Part shown: positions 1 to 10,731 of the stretch, one piece after another
Layout: every line of letters starts with the position of its first letter
Position numbering within the stretch: the stretch's first letter is position 1
Source of the DNA: Mycoemilia scoparia
Taxonomy: Eukaryota; Kickxellomycota; Kickxellomycetes; Kickxellales; Kickxellaceae
Direction of reading: 5' to 3'
Length of the DNA: 64,000 nucleotides
NCBI GenBank assembly: GCA_027575805.1
Contig: JANBPU010000056.1
Location: 1 to 64,000 of the forward strand
The notes under the pieces: model-generated
What the model was told of the DNA's origin: nothing
Databases searched by the model: none
Seen by the model: only the letters and a program-made list of their open reading frames with translations
Made by a program: the position numbers and the translations under genes

Positions 1-77
1 AATTACCAAACCAACTTTCATAAAGATTAAATATAAATATAAAAGTAGGACCAAAGCCCAGAGGAAAGGAAAAGAGG

Positions 78-149
78 TCCGTTATAGTCCAGTGGTTAGG
101 ATTCCTGGCTCTCACCCAGGCGGCCCGGGTTCAATTCCCGGTAACGGAA
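78..149 (+). tRNA. tRNA-Glu (anticodon CTC)
   Basis: The 7-bp acceptor stem pairs TCCGTTA (78-84) with TAACGGA (142-148), followed by discriminator A149. The anticodon arm is CCTGG, loop CTCTCAC, CCAGG, which places CTC at positions 34-36 and so reads GAG (Glu). The internal promoter A box (TAGTCCAGTGG) and B box (GGTTCAATTCC) are intact. A run of five T at 156-160 fits a Pol III terminator. There is no intron. Confidence 0.96.
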
Positions 150-284
150 ATATTGTTTTTGTTGTTTCCATAAATCCATTTATTTTGTTGATTTCGCCCA
201 TAACTATATTTCATCATTATTACAATCATCATCACCATCATTAATTTATCACTCTTTTTTGCCTTATCTGTCAACAGATTTACA

Positions 285-2418
285 ATGTATATTAACAAGA
301 CTTCCATTCTAAAGGGCTATCATTTTTTGCCTAACCCCCTTTACAGGACATTTTCTACAGGAGGCATTCGGAAAAAGCACAAGCTCTATGATATAGCTAT
401 CATTGGTGGCGGCCCAACCGGAAATGCTATGGCTTGTGCCTTGACATCCAGTCCAGAGCTTTCAAATAAAAAGATTGCATTGATAGATCCAGGAAAGTAT
501 GACCATGTAGCGGCTTGGGAGCCACCACTAAATGCCTATTCAAATCGCACCCTTCAGATCACATCTTCAAGCCACAAATTCCTTCAAGGTAATTTCTATT
601 ACTAGCAATATGTTATGCTATTTTAATACTATTGTTCTGTTCTGTCTATACCGTATTGAATTGTAAACCAACAAAAATTGATCTGAAAGGCATAGGGCTT
701 TGGAATTATGTAATGCAAGAGCGCACCCAGCCATATTATAGAGCCTTTGTAGGTCGAAAGTTTCGCTTATTATTTGTATTTTGAAACATGATCTATCAAC
801 TCAGATACATCAAACCCTGACTAAATCAATTTTTACATGATATTAGATATCTGACTCAGTTGAAGGCGGTAGGGTTATTCTTGAGCCGAATACGAAAACC
901 GCTGGTCCAGTCGCATATTTAGTTGAGACCAAGAATCTCCAGCGTGCATTCGTTAGAATGTTGAATGATCAAAAGGATAAAATAGACATTATTGATCGTA
1001 CAAAAGTTACATCAATCAGTACTGAGCCTGGTGACTTGGATTGGCCTATTGTCCATCTTTCTAATAGTTCTACAATTCAAGCACGCCTTCTGGTAAGTTT
1101 CATAGTATTTTATTAGTGCAATATCCTAAATATAAATAATTTTAACAAATAAACACATGTATATATATATTAGATCGGGGCTGATGGGTACTATAGTTCT
1201 GTGCGAAAATATTCATCTATATACAGTCAAACCTATGATTACCAACAACATGGCTTGGTCGCAAATTTGATCTTGGAAAGAACAAACCAAGATGCATATG
1301 AAAGATTTTTGCCTAGTGGTCCAATTGCACTCCTTCCGGTAAATATAAAAAAGAGTTCCTTACTATATATGACAGTGTCTTATCTAAAGGCACGCCAGAG
1401 TAGCCTCTCAGATAGTAGCCTAAAATGTGTGGTTTATGGGCCAAACTCGCAGGAGGAATGGGGGTACAAGCTGGTTCATTTTTTGATGGAGAACCTGGCA
1501 TATACATGATTGTCATAGGTCTGAGATGATGGTCCTAATATTAACTCAACTATTTTTTGCTTAAAGTTTCCAAATGCCCAGGCAAATATTGTATGGTCAC
1601 TCACCAGGGATATTGTTCAGAAGCTAAAAAATCTACCAGAAGATCTTTTTGTCAAAATGGTTAATGCAGCATTTGCCTTGCCTTCGTCCGATGTTGAGTA
1701 TTTGGTAGATTTGATAGACCAAGATGGATCGTGTATAGATAGTCAAGTAGATGTAGAGAAGGAGATAAACTGGCGCTGGAAAATTGCTACCAAAAACTCT
1801 ACTTTATGTGAAAACCAGCCACCAAGGATTAGTTCGATAACACCAAAGTCCCGCACAACATTCCCACTGCGAATGTTAAATGCAGACAGATACATTGGAG
1901 AACGCCTAGCACTTATTGGGTAAGATAAATTAAATGGTACGACCGTCTTTTATATTTGTGATTGAAGTTATTTAGCTAAATTGTATTATATATACTTGCA
2001 ATTTGACCTTTTAGAGAAGCCGCACATGTAATGCACCCATTGGCGGGACTGGGACTTAATATGGGTCTAGGGGACGTAGAGACACTGTCTAAAGTGATAT
2101 TGAAAGCGAGCTCTTGTGGAGAAGACATTGGCACAATGAAGGTCCTCCAGGAATATAATTCAGAAAGATACATGCCGAATGCTGTCACACAGGGAATTAT
2201 TGACAAAATATGGCACACCTACAAAATTAAGAACCACAGCTTTGCATGTGTGAGATCTTTTGGAATGGATATTCTAGATAATATGCCTGCAACAAAGGTA
2301 ACTCCAATATTCCTGTTATCAATCACCTAAGTTGCATAAACTTGAGTATGCCATTGTATAATTATATATATATATGTATTTTCAATTATAGAGTATCATA
2401 CTTCGTCTAGCAACATAA
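285..2418 (+). CDS. COQ6: Ubiquinone biosynthesis flavin monooxygenase COQ6
   Basis: FAD-dependent monooxygenase of ubiquinone ring hydroxylation, expected on the matrix side of the mitochondrial inner membrane. Seven exons join in frame: 285-588, 690-748, 847-1092, 1174-1338, 1567-1919, 2015-2297 and 2392-2418. They give 478 aa, the usual COQ6 length. The N-terminus is basic and presequence-like. It is followed by the dinucleotide-binding motif IIGGGPTG (about residues 39-46), the GADG motif (205-208) with SSVR after it, the FLPSGPIALLP block, and the second FAD motif GEAAHVMHPLAG (376-387). Exon 2 ends at RAF and exon 3 starts at ISD, so the MQVWDA-like stretch seen in relatives is missing from this model. 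Intron 4 (1339-1566) is unusually long because it holds a MITE-C copy. The family assignment is firm; the exon 2/3 junction is less certain. Confidence 0.9.
1371..1500. mobile_element. MITE-C copy inside COQ6 intron 4
   Basis: About 130 bp starting with GACAGTGTCTTATCTAAAGG and ending GATGGAGAACCTGGCA, whose reverse complement (TGCCAGGTTCTCCATC) resembles the start. It is flanked by TATAT and TATAC, which fits a TA target duplication. The core (TAAAATGTGTGGTTTATGGG and onward) aligns along its length with the reverse complement of the 25.3-kb copy. The start and end also align with the 40.5-kb copy. Confidence 0.8.
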
Positions 2419-2468
2419 ACTAGGAGCTTTCAGATATATTACGATTTATGTTGCTCTTTTCTTACATA

Positions 2469-3045
2469 TGGCTTTATTTTACAAGTTATTAGGCATAAAA
2501 TTATTATCAAAATTATAATAAAAGTACATATACACATATGGGCAATAATTTTTGAAGGACTAAGTTCTACTAGTAGGCCAGTTTCAACCTGCATACTAGT
2601 TGCCATATATTTTCATTGACCAGTGCCTCACCATGCAACATCTGCATTTAGCCTTTCAAAAATAACTACCCATATAAACAAAAGAAATAATCACGAGCAA
2701 TAGTTAGTAAGAATCAAATCGCAATCACAACAATACATACATACATTCTAGAGAAAAGTCAGTTTCACACCATCCCTGAAAGAACAATATATATCTCAAC
2801 ATACATCAGTGCTTTCGCCATCATTAAAAATTATTTATCAAACTTAAAAGACATCTTACTAGAACCCGCTCACAGCCATTGTGTGGTCGATGGGTAGTGA
2901 AATTTGATAATGCAATTAAGTACCATACTATCTTAGGCAAAAAGGCCCTCAGAAGCTGCATATGAAATAACTTGTGATCAGGCCAAAATCTGATGAGGCC
3001 CCATTTCTATCTATTTCATACTTAATCACTGGTGAAGTCTTGCCA
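2469..3045. mobile_element. MITE-B long copy (B1) with nested MITE-A
   Basis: A 577-bp block bounded by TA|TGGCTTTATTTT on the left and CTTGCCA|TATA on the right. The right end (CCCATTTCTATCTATTTCATA...CACTGGTGAAGTC) matches the right ends of the 135-bp copies at 13.9 and 19.5 kb. The left end matches the 19.5-kb copy. A MITE-A copy is inserted at about 2536-2676. The inner 300 bp reappear, nearly unchanged over long stretches, at 31.9-32.3 kb. No ORF of note lies inside. It occupies most of the COQ6 to guanine deaminase interval. Confidence 0.75.
2536..2676. mobile_element. MITE-A copy A1, nested in MITE-B
   Basis: The left end ATATGGGCAATAATTTTTGA and the reverse complement of the right end, ATATGGGTAGTTATTTTTGA, are near-identical terminal inverted repeats. 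The core carries TACTAGTAGGCCAGTTTCAA, shared with the copies at 30.8, 32.0 and 57.9 kb. Confidence 0.85.
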
Positions 3046-3144
3046 TATAAGCATAATTTTTATTAGTGAATAGCAATGAGTCGTGACAAACAAGGATAAG
3101 CAATGTAGATAAAATATGACGATGAATTTAGATATTCATAGGAT

Positions 3145-4681
3145 TTATAGACTGTGTATAAGGCGGCCATTGACAAAGACGTTTGTGATGTTTCTGTCAT
3201 CGCCCAAGTACAAGAATTGTTCAATACGGCGCTGCCATTTGGTTAAAGCATTCTTTTCATTTTTTACTGATGGCGTGACGTTCTCGGCAGGAACAGGTGA
3301 GTTTTCGGTTTCAAGATCAATCAAAAGAGCATCAAACTGCTTGCCTTGTTCAAGGGATCCAACTTGGGATTCAAGACCAAGTACTTGAGCACCACCCAAT
3401 GTTGCAAGGTATATGAGCTCTGGGACTCCCAATGGAGTCGTATCCTCTTCGTTGAGACCAGTCTTGCTGGCAATCTTTTCAGCAGTGAGAGCACGGTTGG
3501 TTGTGGCAGCCATGCGCATAGCATCCATGATGGTGGGCGAGTAACCACCAGAAACATCAGTACCAAGGCCAACCTTGAAGCCACTGAGAAGGAATCGACG
3601 AACATCGCACATGCCACTTGTGAGGGACAAGTTGGAGTTGGGGCAGTGACTAATTCCTACATTCTTTTCCTTCATCATTTTAAGTTCTGGTTCGGTGTTG
3701 TGTACACAGTGAGCAAGGACGGTTCTATCAGTGAGAAGACCAGCTTCGCCATAGACGCCAGCGTAGCTATCAGATCCTGGAAACTGAGAGGCAACAAACT
3801 CGATCTCCGAGCGATTCTCATTAAGATGTGTCTGGATGGGCAAGTTGTGTTCCTTAGCAACTTTGGCCAGCTTTTTCAAACACTCCATTGTGCATGATGG
3901 AGCGAATCTTGGGGTAATGATGGGCTTAACAATGTCCAAGGGAGAGTCCTGGGTAACACCTTCTGGACGGGTACGGGCAACCTCTTCAATGAACTTGACT
4001 GTGGCATCCATGGTCTCATCAAGAGTCTCAATATAGAAGTCTGGTGCATTTTGTACCATGTTGACCTTTCCGACGAAGGCTCTCTGTCCACGCTTGCGGA
4101 GGATATCAACTAGAGTAAGACACGATTCGAGATGAATGGTAGCGTAGTATGCAGCACAAGTAGTACCATTTCTTATGGTGAAACTGGCGGCAGATTCATA
4201 GAGATTCCTGGCATTATCCAAATCTTTAAAGTCTGACTCGTGAGGGAAGGTGTACTTTTCCAGCCAGTCCATCAAGGGGAGATCATGGCCAAGTCCAATG
4301 AATGAGAACTGTGGAGCATGTGTATGAGTATCGATGAATCCCGGCATCAAAAATTGTGTGTCCTTTAGTCTGACAGACTATAAAACAATTGTTTGTATGG
4401 TTAGAGAATACCTGTTTTGGACTGTTGATTGATTCAAGTATCGATTGGATTGGTCTGGCAAAGTAGCCGTCACTTACCTTGATTTCTGATTCATCAACAG
4501 GTTTTCCGACCCATTGCTTGAGCAATGCAGACAAACTCTCAGGAGCAGATTTTGAATCATTGTGAACACCCACAATCTTTCCAGTTTCGTTATCCACACA
4601 AAGCAGACCATTAGGCAAAATTGATAGCCTAGAGAGGCCTGAGGGCGATACGACGCAGCCAGAGTAAACAGTGTAAGGCAT
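3145..4681 (-). CDS. GUD1: Guanine deaminase
   Basis: Zinc-dependent amidohydrolase converting guanine to xanthine in purine salvage. Two exons, 4681-4478 and 4377-3145, are joined across a 100-nt GT-AG intron and give 478 aa. The chosen start is the first ATG (4681-4679, MPYTVYSGC). The metal-binding MPGFIDTHTHAPQF lies at about residues 79-92. Further family motifs are QTHLNENRSEIEF near 250, the SHCPNSNLSLTSG block near 312, and GLGTDVSGGYSP near 340, the expected guanine deaminase layout. The gene is divergent from the TBC protein gene across 825 bp that contain a (TA)9 tract at 4707-4724. It is expected to be cytosolic; no targeting signal is visible. Confidence 0.94.
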
Positions 4682-5506
4682 AGTTGGCAATAAATGAGTC
4701 TATATGTATATATATATATATATAAAAGAGTCAAAGAAAAAATGCAACAAAAAACACCTCAAAAGGAACATGGCAGAAGTGACATCTTTTATGGGCTCAA
4801 AGTAACCTCATACTGTTTTACTTTTTCGGATCACTGGAGGCCTTTGATGCTGCATAGCGTCACTTCATAAGTCCAGGCGGGAATTTATCTTGTATGCAGA
4901 TTTTCCGATATCCGTGATATCTTTGGCATTTCAAGCCAGTCAACACAGCACTTGACGGAGATGACACGCATGCCTTCGCAGGAAATCATCCCCAAAGCTT
5001 GTGACAGGCCAATAAATTGCCGAGCCAGTAGAATTCTATTCGCGGATTAAACCCCCTTAATTAATAGATTGATTTTATTGCAATGCTACTCGTCGCTGAT
5101 CACAAGCCAAGCGAGTTGGCCAGTGTATTTTTCCAATAAGGAAATGCAAGTTTGGATTGCCAGCAATAAAGGCGACATGTTTTAGTACACTTTTCCGGGT
5201 TTAGGGGGCTCAAGAGTTAATGGGCAACTAGTGATGCTTTCTCACAAGCAAGCTGTGACGTTTCACCAATAGGATCAAATTATAATATTACTGATCATGC
5301 ATGCACGCCTTTCCGGTTGACTATCCATAAGGTGGCTGGCTGTGTTATTGCTTTGTCCTTACCTATATTGATTTCATCATCATCATTATCAGGGATGCAG
5401 CCAGCTTAGTTCATTTTTTGTACTATTATTTTCATCACAATATAATTTCACTCTATACTTAGCCTTCGAAAAGTAGGCTATTTTTTTGTTATATAGTGAG
5501 CTTGTT
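4682..5506. other. Divergent intergenic region (guanine deaminase / TBC protein)
   Basis: An 825-bp bidirectional promoter region. A (TA)9 run at 4707-4724 lies just upstream of the guanine deaminase ATG. No ORF, RNA gene or copy of the MITE families is recognised. Confidence 0.6.
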
Positions 5507-8500
5507 ATGTTTGTCATTCCAGCCCCTGAGGGGGCTAGTCTGTTTTGGAACAACCTCAAAGAGGAGAAACACTACCTTCTTCAACATTCGGTAGCAGGGA
5601 AAGGAGGGCTATTCAAGAGCATGTTGTCGACTGTCCAAAACATGTATGTCCATTCTAACTATTTATGTATATATTTGGGTGCATTTGAAAGGAATTGAGC
5701 TTGTCAAGTAATGGTCAATACGTATAACTAAAAACATCATTTGTTCGATTGTTCGTTAGGCTGTCTACGCGGCCCTCACCCTTTCGTATAGTATTCCGAG
5801 TTGATCCCTATGTCGATAACTTTATTGTAATAGCGGTTGGAGAGACCAGAGATGAGATTCTCCAGGACTGGGAGTGGGTAGAAAGTAAGTTGTGAAAGTC
5901 GCTGTAACGTAAACTTTTTACTAGAATTTGAGAAAAAGAGGCTTAGAGGTTTATTGAATGTTTTCCCAAAACACACAACTACAGAAAATTTGATGGAGAC
6001 TACTGCCGAGCTTGAAAACAGAAGAGACCGCGTAAACTTTGTAGTGACAAAGATTAGATACCTTGTATCGCTTGATGGCAAGTATATATTCTATTATACT
6101 CAATAGTAATAACGATCATATACTCGGTGGCATGGATGGGAAATAACAATTCAACTGATTGTCTGTACATTAGAAGATACGTCCAATATTGGAAACAACC
6201 GCGAAATGCGCGAAGCTACGCGTGCCTTTCGACAGGCTTTTGATCTGGGCCAGGACGAAAGACTCGTTAGCTACTATTCCTGCAGTCTAGATAAGGGAAT
6301 AGTCAATCAGGGCTGGTTATACCTTAGTGAAAACTATCTATGCTTTTATTCCTTTTTGCTCGATCGTGAAACAAAACTCTGCATAGAGTTAAGAAATATC
6401 GAAAAGTTAACAAAGAAGAGCACCATGATTGGTATAAGAGAGGATGGAATTGAGATTGCCACCAAGAACGGAGAAGTCACGCTGTTTACAAACCTTTTCC
6501 ACCGTGACGAAACCTACGATCTTATCAAGCAATTGTGCTCAAATGCTGCAAAGTTGGTACTCCAGAACTCAGAATTCACAAGTTCCAGCCACAACGACGA
6601 TCAGGATGTAGCACATGCAAATACAGTAAAAGGAGCTCTCAAGGCAATGACCGACGGTGAGCTGAAAGGTGTTTCCAAAAACAATGGAATGCCTCAAAGA
6701 TCAGTTCGTAATCTTGCAGAAAACCTCAAGCAACAAAAGAGAGACGAGGCTTATCATATCGAATTTGACTTGCCAAACACTGAATCCGTACTAGCAACCA
6801 TCAATAATGCCGGGCTCATAGTCCCGGGTAGGGTTGAGATTTATGCCGGAACACTATATATATCAACATCTTTTGTAGCATTCAGTTCATTAGATTACCG
6901 AGGGTGCAAGTTTACCCTCCCCCTAGCTGCCATACAGAGAATTGAACGTTTGAATAGCCGTGATCCTGTTATGAGGCCCGGGTACGAGTTAATAATTACC
7001 GTTTGGCATAAAATGAAAATCCAGTTTTACATTCAGCCTCGCCAGCTGGAGTGCGACCGATGGTGCCATGCACTTCGTCTGCGCTTGAAGTTTATGATGG
7101 ATTCGCAGAAATCAGCCAAAGTTGATGGCCAACAATCTGGAAGATATGCCCTCAAGGCCTTTTTAGCAACATGTGCAAGTGAAGTATTACTTTCAGAAGT
7201 CATGACAGCCAGTGAAAGCGCTGATTCCGAAAAAGCCCAAGACGAAAAGGAGAAGCTTCTTGATGATAAAGGAAATGCATATGAGACGGCCAAAAAGGTT
7301 TCTGAAAAAGCAGCAACAGCCTCTGCTGTTTCCAATGTAACTCCGCTAAATCCACAGGCCATTGGCAAGCTCCTAGAAGACAACGATTCAAAAATTGGAT
7401 TCTTGGGGGAAGAGTTTGGGTTCCCTGTGGCCCCAGATGATGCTAAAGAAAAAATAAAGCTACGTCGGTGGATCAACTACATGACTGAGCAGGGGCGAAA
7501 CCTTACTATTCTGAGAAAAGCAGACTTTAGCGCCCTTGTTCGTAAGGGTCTTCCTAATAGACTTCGTGGTGAGATATGGGAGCTTACTTCTGGTGCTATG
7601 TATCTCCGTTTTCAGAACCAGAACATCTATAAAGGACTTTGTCAAAAGTTGGAAGCAGATCCAGAGTTATTCAGCGATGAGATCGAAAAAGACTTGAATA
7701 GATCTTTGCCAGAATACCCTGCCTACCAATCTGAAAAGGGCATCAATGTTTTGCGCCGTGTTCTTAATGCATATTCTCTCCAGAATCCAAACCTTGGATA
7801 TTGCCAGGCCATGAATATAGTTGCCTCAGCGTTGCTTATATACGCAACTGAGGAGCAGGTCTTTTGGATTCTTTCATCCATGTGTGATAGGCTAGTTTCT
7901 GGGTATTATACCCCTTCTATGTATGGTGCTACTGTTGACCAATCGGTATTTGAATACCTGGTAAAGGAGACGATGCCTATGTTGGATGCCCAATTTAAAA
8001 AGGCCGATATCCAGCTCTCAGTTGCCTGTTTGCCCTGGTTCCTTACTCTATTTATCAACTCAATGCCCCTTCATTTGGCAATGCGTGTGCTTGACTGCTT
8101 CTTCTTGGAGGGACCAAAGATCCTCTTTCAAATAGGTCTAGCAACTCTCAAGATCAATGGCGGGGAGCTCCTCCAGTCTTCTGATGACGGGATGTTTATA
8201 TTTACTCTGAAGACGTACTTCCAGACTCTCGATGAACCGGTTAATCCCACAGCCAACAATGCAAGATCCTCTCAGATAACTAGGTTCCACGAGCTTCTTG
8301 CTGTAGCTTACCGTGACTTCCCAATGGTTACGTCCAATCTGGTTGAAGAGCTGCGCCAAGCACACAGACTTAAAGTAGTGCACACTGTTTCAGACTTTAC
8401 TAAACGTACTGCTATCCGAAATCTCGTTGATCAGGGCGGGTTTACCCAATCTCAACTGAATATACTGTACGATAGCTTTTATGAGGCCCTGTTCTATTCC

Positions 8501-10366
8501 CAGAACCACATAGAAAAAGACAAGTTCAATCAGCGTGCATTCTCACAGCAGTCTGGTGCAGAACAAATTAAGATGGACCTGGTCACATTTATGCTGTTTC
8601 TGAGCAACCTTACAACATGGGCACAGGCAGATATAAAAGAAGCAAAGCGCAGATCTAAGCAACAGCTTCGCAATACCAATACGCTGGAAAATCCAAAGGA
8701 GAAGGGAGGCAATACCAAGTCTGAAAATACACTAACTGGTAAATCCAACTTGGAAAAGCAACTCAAAGAAACATTTTCCAAGCCCGGATGGTTTATATCA
8801 CGTCTGTTTAGGTATACTAATGCCATTGTACCTCCAACCAGAATATACCGCACATACCAGAGCCCAGCCCAGTCAATAAAGTCTCTTGATAGCAGCTCAT
8901 CAGAAGGCCAGGAATATACCAAATCTTCAAATCAAAGCAGCGATGGTGCTGAAAAAGTCTCAAGCCCGCAGCAAAATATGGAATCAAGCAATCTGGGTGG
9001 GACCAGCAGCGCTTCTGGCAAAGATAAGCCCACATACACTCTTTCTGAAAGAAAAGAAGAGTGGGCAGATCATCAGCCTCTAGAGAGCCTTCGGGTTTCG
9101 TTTGCTCAATGTGTAATAGCTCTTGGAAGGCTCATGAACACAGACATAATGACTCGCATTGACATGTTGTTCAAGCTCTATGATATTGACCACATTGGTT
9201 TTCTCAATTGGCAGAACCTCCTTTATCTTTCTGATGCAATTCCTTACCTCTGTCGCGGTTTTGACGAGATCACGCAAGACGATCAAACTCTAAGCCCAAG
9301 TGAGAAACCAGATCATGAGCTTAATCTCGAAGAGCAGCTCATTAGTGCAATGTCAAATTTGGTCAAAAGATGGATGATAAGCTATTCCAAGTACCACCAA
9401 AGTGCAGAATATGAAGAGGAAGATGGTAGCCTAGATAGTTCCAAAGACATGCAGCCATCAAAGAATACCGCCCCTCAGAGCCATAATGATGCAAAGACAG
9501 ATTCGATGCTACTCAACAAAAGTCTGTTTAGGATGCTTGTTCTTGAAGATCCTGTCCTGGAGAGCTTTTTTGAAAGGATATTGCCAAATAGTTTTGGTTT
9601 GAATCCGGAGTTATTACGCGTGTCTCGAGGAAAGATACCTAAGCTTGCATCAAACCGCTCAAGTACTAGCTCCACAAATGCACAACAGCGTGGCCAAACA
9701 GCATCCACGCCTCTAAGCTCTGCCAGTACATTTGGACAAAGCCTCCTTTCTAGTGGAAAGCTCTTCGCTTCAAATGTCAGCAAATCAATGTCTAGTGGCA
9801 TCTCAATGGGATCTCAGTTTGTTGATAAAAACATCCTATCACCAGTTGTACTTGTTGGAGCAACGAGCGAGATTGCCAAGCCCACAGTTGTGAGCACATA
9901 TGCACCTCAAACAATTGTAGCCGATTCTCCTGACAAGGATGTCAAATCAGGTAGAACTGGAAAGGCAGCAACAACAGTGCCAGAACCACAAGAGCCCTAT
10001 CCTGAAATCCCAACTGTAGAAGCACCTGGGCATATCCAAGGTGATGCCGATGCCCAGAAAATAGCGAAGCCAAATGCCCCACTTGAGCCTTACGATGGTG
10101 TCATGGAAGAAGTCGACGAACTCCTCAATGAGCTGAATGTGCAGGATGGATTTGATTCAATTGGGAAGAGTTACAAAAACAATACCGAATCATCTAACAA
10201 AGACTCTATAACAACTCCTGAAGGACGCAAGTCTGGAGGCAGTGCCACCGGCCTTTTATCACCTGAACACAGAGCATCAAGCGAGGTTTTATCTAACACT
10301 GAAAAGAAGCCAAGCTTTGCCGATTTCGATATTGAGGACGAAGACCTTGATAATATTCTTGACTAA
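5507..10366 (+). CDS. TBC-domain Rab GTPase-activating protein (GYP2/TBC1D8-9 type)
   Basis: Likely stimulates GTP hydrolysis on a Rab/Ypt protein in vesicle traffic. Four exons (5507-5643, 5760-5884, 5925-6077, 6174-10366) give 1,535 aa. Two GRAM-type regions come first: one built across exons 1-4 (to about residue 220, including YYSCSLDKG and GWLYLSENYLCFYSFLL), and a second near 330-400 (IEFDLPNTESV...). The TBC domain spans about 590-810. It keeps the arginine finger in IEKDLNRSLPE (R near 647) and the glutamine finger in YCQAMN (near 680), so it should be active. A degenerate EF-hand-like segment (MLFKLYDIDHIGFLNW) lies near 1,135, followed by a Ser/Thr-rich acidic tail. The third intron (6078-6173) starts with GC (ATG|GCAAGT) rather than GT. 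The 6206 ATG is internal; the upstream exons restore the usual N-terminus. Confidence 0.92.
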
Positions 10367-10595
10367 TATCCAAATAACCTCATCAAATAATGCACATTAT
10401 TACACATAACCACGCTTTCAGTTCAAACATCTGTAGATTCTGTCAATTCATTGTTTCTTACAAAATCAACTATTACCACTTGGTATTTTTTATTGGAATG
10501 TTTCTACATGATCCTATTTATTGAAATAAATACAATAGTAACAAAGCAGATAGGTATAATTATTTTAAATAAATAGCCAATCGATAATAAGCGCA

Positions 10596-10726
10596 ATATG
10601 GCTGGTAGTTTTTGAAGGATATCTTTGGTGACCAGCGATTATAGGGGCAATCCCAGCCAAATTGGAGGTCAGCATTTGCTAGCAGATGGTCACCAAAAGG
10701 TAACCTTAAAAAATAATGGCCCATAT
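10596..10726. mobile_element. MITE-A copy A6 (diverged), in the LIG1 3' flank
   Basis: The left end ATATGGCTGGTAGTTTTTGA and the reverse complement of the right end, ATATGGGCCATTATTTTTTA, form terminal inverted repeats. The inner parts TTTGGTGACCA and TGGTCACCAAA are also inverted. This is the most diverged MITE-A copy. It ends about 6 bp from the DNA ligase stop codon, so it probably supplies the 3'UTR or poly(A) region of that gene. Confidence 0.7.
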
Positions 10727-10731
10727 GGTCT

